Shown here piece after piece: positions 59,356-64,000 of a DNA stretch of 64,000 bases (the stretch's first letter is position 1; every line of letters begins with the position of its first letter). A program made the position numbers and the translations under genes. The DNA lies in assembly GCF_041260155.1 (NCBI RefSeq), contig NC_091929.1, positions 30,431,462-30,495,461 on the forward strand, read 5' to 3'. This stretch comes from Ptychodera flava. Taxonomy: Eukaryota; Hemichordata; Enteropneusta; Ptychoderidae. Under the pieces are notes generated by a model, which was given only the letters and a program-made list of their open reading frames with translations, ran no database searches and was not told where the DNA came from.

Positions 59356-61137
59356 ATCGAGTGCAAATTTGCAATGAAAGTTCATGAATGCGGGCACTGT
59401 CACAGGAAAACATCCACAACAAAACAATGCTCTGGTTGTTCAGTGGAATGGTACTGTGACAAGGACTGCCAAATGAAAGACTGGCGAAAACACAAGACCA
59501 AATGTTTAGATGTACAAGATGATATCGTCCAACTGTCTCAATTTCCGGATGATAAGGCCCAGCTTGCAAGGGTAGACTCTGTCCCAAAATATGTTGGCGT
59601 CTATTACTGGGGTAACTCACCAGCAGTTGATCTGTTAAAACTACAACAGAACGAATGGAGTGGTGGCGATTACTCTGACAAATTGTCTCTTCTTCTTGCT
59701 GGGGTAGGAGACCTGAGAAACGTCATCAAGACTGTAGCCTCGCTTCCAAAAGAGTTTAAAGGTCGAATTGAATTCAACTTGAATGACTGTGATGCTCACG
59801 TACTGGCTAAGAACGTATTGTTCTTGTATATGATGTTCACAGCAGATGATGTCAACTACACGTCAGACACCTTAGTTCAATTATGGTATTCATTGTGCAT
59901 CACTGAAGAACACAACCAGAGTTTGGCAAATGCCCTCAAAGAATTAATGAAGATTGACGAAAAGATGTTGGCAAAAATGACGTCAGATAAGCTAAATATT
60001 TCAGTAAATAATCTTAAAGAGTTGAAGACTGTCTGGGCTGCTTGGTTGACTTCATCAGAAAGGGGTGGGCCTGAGTCCCATATCCGCGATCAATTCCAAG
60101 CCATGAAAACGATCTACCCGGATACCGAATCTGCATGGTCAATTTATATTGGTGGCGTCCCTGAGCGCCATCGCGAATCACTGCAAGAATGGTGGGAAAC
60201 TGGTATGATGCTGTCGTCTGCCGACAGAAAAGTAAACCAGACGGTTTGTCAAAATGTTACACTGTTGATCAAAAATCCTCTTCATGATAAATCGCTAATG
60301 ATGCAATTATCAGACAATTCACAGACAAGGTTTATAGCCCAGATGTTCAACCAGGAACCACTGATATATACCATTGGCTCGGATATATCCCCTTTTTGTG
60401 GTTGGGATTACTTGGAGGCCAGTTCTCACTATGGTGCAAATTGCGTTGCACAAATGTACAGTACCTATATATCTTCTTTGATGAATAGTTTCATATGTCA
60501 CTTGAAGGCTGGTCACGCGTTTTTCCGAGTTCTTCTCGGTAGCTGTTTTCAGCTTCAAGATAAGTTCGAATTGAACAAGTATGATCGTATCACCACATCC
60601 AATCTAGCTGCTTATTACGGTTTGCCAGCTATCCTGGATTTTTTCAAACCATTTCTAAACAGTTCAAACTCTAATGCAGTTCTCATCACAGAACTGATGA
60701 ATTGGATAGATTTTTTGAAGACCACAGACCCAAATCCAATCCCTAAAGACTATTTTATGGGACCTTTCCAATTTCAATCTGCCGTAGCAAAGGACACAGG
60801 TATTCCGTTCAGCGATTTTGGATTCTACGTCTCGACGGCTGCGTACAAAGAGTATCATGACATGGTGACACCATTGGTAAAGTATCTCAGAGCAGTTTTC
60901 CTGATGCATCGTATCAGGAAGTCTGGAGAGCTACCTCGACGGAAGGATATCCCAAAATTCAAGGACATCTTGGAGCATGATGGACTCAAGCTGCGTGATT
61001 TCAGGCTCGAGCTGAACCGAGTAATGCCACACAAATGGAAAATAAATAAACGACGGGTTACCCAGCTAAATGGTTATGAGAGAAATTTAGAGTGGACTTT
61101 CTCTAAGGTACAGCATGACGACGATAAAAACAAGTGA
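59356..61137 (+). CDS. Copy 5: MYND/DUF4470 protein, exon 2, intact
   Basis: 1782 nt, 593 codons plus TGA, no internal stop. Finger 2 and the DUF4470-type domain are complete (KYVGVYYWGNSPAVDLLKL; LLLAGVGDLRNV; LNDCDAHVLAKNVLFLY), and the C-terminus is KVQHDDDKNK. It is the uninterrupted counterpart of copy 2 exon 2. Because exon 1 is frameshifted as assembled, a product would need either a corrected exon 1 or a start at the internal ATG seven codons into this exon (AMKVHECGHC). The latter would give a one-finger protein of about 587 aa. Confidence 0.9.
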   Translation: MECKFAMKVHECGHCHRKTSTTKQCSGCSVEWYCDKDCQMKDWRKHKTKCLDVQDDIVQLSQFPDDKAQLARVDSVPKYVGVYYWGNSPAVDLLKLQQNEWSGGDYSDKLSLLLAGVGDLRNVIKTVASLPKEFKGRIEFNLNDCDAHVLAKNVLFLYMMFTADDVNYTSDTLVQLWYSLCITEEHNQSLANALKELMKIDEKMLAKMTSDKLNISVNNLKELKTVWAAWLTSSERGGPESHIRDQFQAMKTIYPDTESAWSIYIGGVPERHRESLQEWWETGMMLSSADRKVNQTVCQNVTLLIKNPLHDKSLMMQLSDNSQTRFIAQMFNQEPLIYTIGSDISPFCGWDYLEASSHYGANCVAQMYSTYISSLMNSFICHLKAGHAFFRVLLGSCFQLQDKFELNKYDRITTSNLAAYYGLPAILDFFKPFLNSSNSNAVLITELMNWIDFLKTTDPNPIPKDYFMGPFQFQSAVAKDTGIPFSDFGFYVSTAAYKEYHDMVTPLVKYLRAVFLMHRIRKSGELPRRKDIPKFKDILEHDGLKLRDFRLELNRVMPHKWKINKRRVTQLNGYERNLEWTFSKVQHDDDKNK

Positions 61138-62149
61138 ATATCTTCAATGCAAGCTCCGATAGACCTAGACTAAGACAAGTATTTGATGATATGTTTGATT
61201 GGTGAAACCTATTTATTACCTATGTCCATTACTTTAGTGTACTGAACAGCCTCGATGGCGGCGTATTTTCCACATTACTCTAAGAATGAGTTTGAGAACA
61301 TATGTACGTTGAAGACCTGTCTAAAGTCCTTTAACCTTCCGTCTGAGAATACAGGGCCCAACGTAGAATCTCAAACAACAATGTTGATAGACAACATTCT
61401 CGAAGATAGAGATTATTTTAATTTCTCATGATCATATTGGGTGACCGAACATCCTAAAAGTTTGAGGACTAAAAGAGGTAATTGCGATGGCATTGACCTC
61501 AAGCAGCCAGGAAGAGTTTTGTATTCATCAGCTGACCGTGAAATTAGCGTCATGCTTCTTCAAGAGATGTTCACCTTCACGTGTTGACACAGTTTTAAAT
61601 CATAGACAGTAGGTGGGCGTGAACTATGCCTCAAAATATTACTGATAACAGAGGATTTACTTATAACTTTGACGCTCCTGTCGAGGGTCGCGTCCATTTC
61701 ATGTTCGATGATGGTATTTGCTGAACTTTGTTGTAGCGTATTATATAGGAAGTTGGCCTGGACAAATAGTATTTTCTCCTGTAAGAAGAATAGTTACCAC
61801 TCCTTAAGCTGTACCTTGTGTGGATTTTAAGTATCTTGTTCTGACTGTAAATTAAGATCTTTTTCTTGTTTCGCTCCCAAAATAATGTCAAGGAGGAAGA
61901 AGAAAATGTACTTGTTTTATAGAAAAAATGCAAATATTATCAAAGGCACGGCGATTGTTCCTTCAATTAATTATGTGAAATAACGTGGCTTGCTCTCTAA
62001 TCAATCTTAAAATTCAGAATAGTGATTGCAGAGGATTCCATTATCATTTCACAAGGGTATTTGTATAATTGTGCCGATTATCTTAGGAGATGTTTAGCAT
62101 AATTGTGCGGCGTTTAAGGTCATAATTTGTGTCATATTCCTTGCTTTGG
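61138..62149. other. Unit spacer downstream of copy 5, no gene seen
   Basis: Landmarks as after the other copies, with an empty Penelope site at about 61215 (TACCTATGTCCATTACTTTAG). Confidence 0.55.
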
Positions 62150-63360
62150 TACCTGATAGGTAAATTTTGTTATTGAAAATTCAAATTAACAAAAGAGTAT
62201 CATTAGATTAAAATTAAATATGCAACTTTGACCTTATACGATAGCTTCACTGAGTTGCCATTGATATTGACAATTCATGGCCATGCTTAACGGGTGTAGC
62301 ATGGTAGCAGGCTACGGGTACCCATTCCGGACACCTGGTACCACCACTTATGATTATATTCATGGTTCAAGATTGTCCTTCATTACCTTGTAAATATTTT
62401 CTTTTTGATATTTTAATACGAAAGGACCTGGTAATTTATTACCTTGTATGATTTGGATTATTGATTTTGTTTTGCGTCATATTGGTAATTAGCTGATGCA
62501 GAAGTGCTAGATGACTTTCATTTGTGTTATATTATTGTATCTTCACCGTAGAGAGCATGTTTCATCAACTTTTATCAAGTCTATCCAGAGATATATTCAT
62601 AATTAGTGAAGTCCGTTAAATGTACAAATAAGGTAATAGCTGATGTAAAAATGCTAAAAGCCTTAATCAAAATTATATTGCGATATTTTCAATCTACACA
62701 GCAAATGTTGTCAACTTTCGTTGAGTCAATCCAGATATATAACCTTAATGAGGCAAAATCGTTAAACATGCAAAATAGAAATTAGTTGATGCAAATGGAC
62801 TTTCATTACTGTCGTATTATGGTATTTGAATGTACAAAGTAAGTTTCATCAACTTTTGTTAAGGCTGGTATGGTAATATATTCCCATTTGGGAAAGTTCG
62901 TTTTATGCACCAATTAGTAAGACGCTAATTTAAAAATGCAATGTGACTTTCATTTCTTCATCAAATTTGGTCAGTCAGATATATAATCCTTATATTAAAA
63001 GTGCGTTAAATATGCAAATGATTTTTGCCATGCCCATAAAACCTGTACATGACATTGAAATCTGTCATATGTTTCCTTGATTAATATCTGTAAAGACGAT
63101 TCATCAAATATGATACTGTCTTTGTTAGAATATCTGATTTCGGAAGAAATTATCATGCAAATTAGTATTAATTATGCAAGCCATATTCATTGAGAAGCTA
63201 ATCACTTCTTGCCGTTCCTAAAAAATATGTACTAGATTTGAATCCTATCTGATAGGCTGTTCTTGACATATCGCTCCATCAGACAGAGAAACATAAAGAC
63301 ACACATATAGAAATCAGTAGATGTATTACATTAGCTCACGTTTATAAACAGTGAGTTAAT
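62150..63360 (+). repeat. 95-150-bp repeat block, longest and most diverged copy
   Basis: Same family as 8110-9035. About 240 bp near 62225-62475, containing GGGTACCCATTCCGGACACC, has no match in the other units and is probably an insertion. It ends with TTAGCTCACG...GTGAGTTAA at about 63330-63359. Confidence 0.55.
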
Positions 63361-64000
63361 AGTGCTGATCGTTTCAATTTGTGGCCGGTTTTTGTTTTCA
63401 AGAGCCTCCACTTTGTCACTCCTACATTAGTCAACAAAGACCCGCTGTAACATTGCAGCATTCGCCAAGAACAGGTGAGGACAGTGGTCATGAAACGCCT
63501 TCTAAACCTCCTCCCAATAGTGTAACGCCTTTCCAATCCCCTCGCGGATGATTTCGGGTGTTTGAAGATGACCTATAGAAATTAACTTGATCCATTGTAA
63601 AGATTGCCAGCAGACATAACTTCCTGTGATTCACTAACCCTGTTTATACTCTAAATTTTGAAGTAATCGTTTGTCTTGCGTTGTATTGTTTTACACGTGT
63701 TAAAGTAATTATAAATGACAGGTTGACGTTTACTCAAACTACACTAAGTTGAAAGATCGTGTCATCCTATATTTTCCGACGTATTCGTATTTATTTATTT
63801 AAAGCTGTATGCCAAGTCATTCATTTATTATAATATGTTGAAAAAATGTACAATTTCTAGAAGAGATACAACACAGCCGAGAGCAGAGTAGAGTTGAATT
63901 GAAAATTTCAGATTTAGAAATTGAATCTTCATAGCTGCTGTTTGGTAATAAAGATCGAAAGTATTGCTAACAAGCGAAAACTTTGTGTCAACTTCAGTTA
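63361..64000. other. Unit spacer, cut by window end
   Basis: Counterpart of 9036-9700, more diverged than the copy 1/copy 4 pair. No gene seen. Confidence 0.5.

Overview
The window is eukaryotic nuclear DNA: coding sequence is split by GT-AG introns and sits among LINE, Penelope-like, SINE and terminal-inverted-repeat elements and long (TA)n tracts. The A+T-rich composition and the repeat repertoire (Penelope-like elements, a tRNA-derived SINE with an ATT tail, arrays followed by an ACGG tract) suggest a marine invertebrate, possibly a deuterostome such as a hemichordate. That placement is an inference and I could not test it.

The whole window is one tandem gene array. Five copies of one gene, all on the + strand, end at 5019, 18087, 35268, 48176 and 61137, so stop-to-stop spacings are about 13.07, 17.18, 12.91 and 12.96 kb. 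I call them copies 1 to 5. Each protein (about 631-634 aa) has two tandem MYND zinc fingers, then a DUF4470-type domain (the domain of fungal/metazoan MYND proteins and of the N-terminus of dynein assembly factor DNAAF3), then a long conserved C-terminal region. An intron cuts finger 1 so that seven of its ligands are in exon 1 and the eighth (Cys44) is the third residue of exon 2. Copies 3 (28121-28243 + 33487-35268) and 4 (43273-43395 + 46404-48176) read intact. Copy 1 has a TGA and a 1-nt deletion, and its exon 1 lies outside the window. Copy 2 has two 1-nt deletions in T runs. Copy 5 has an intact exon 2 but a 1-nt insertion in exon 1.

The spacers are shared too. Every unit keeps the same order of non-coding landmarks: a degenerate 95-150-bp repeat block ending in a CAGACAGG tract (truncated in unit 3), a conserved CRE-like plus octamer-like pair, and a minisatellite just before exon 1. 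Units differ by datable insertions. A Penelope-like element with target-site duplications and an L1-like LINE 3' end are shared by spacers 1 and 4, giving a block of about 13.5 kb duplicated between about 4.6-18.1 kb and 47.7-61.1 kb. A different non-LTR fragment with a TATTG tail lies in the introns of copies 1 and 3. A 2.18-kb element with terminal inverted repeats and a TTA duplication lies in the intron of copy 4. A 1.6-kb array element sits inside a SINE upstream of copy 3.

The picture is of a young gene family growing by unequal exchange and gene conversion while some members decay or are misassembled. I found no other convincing protein-coding gene.
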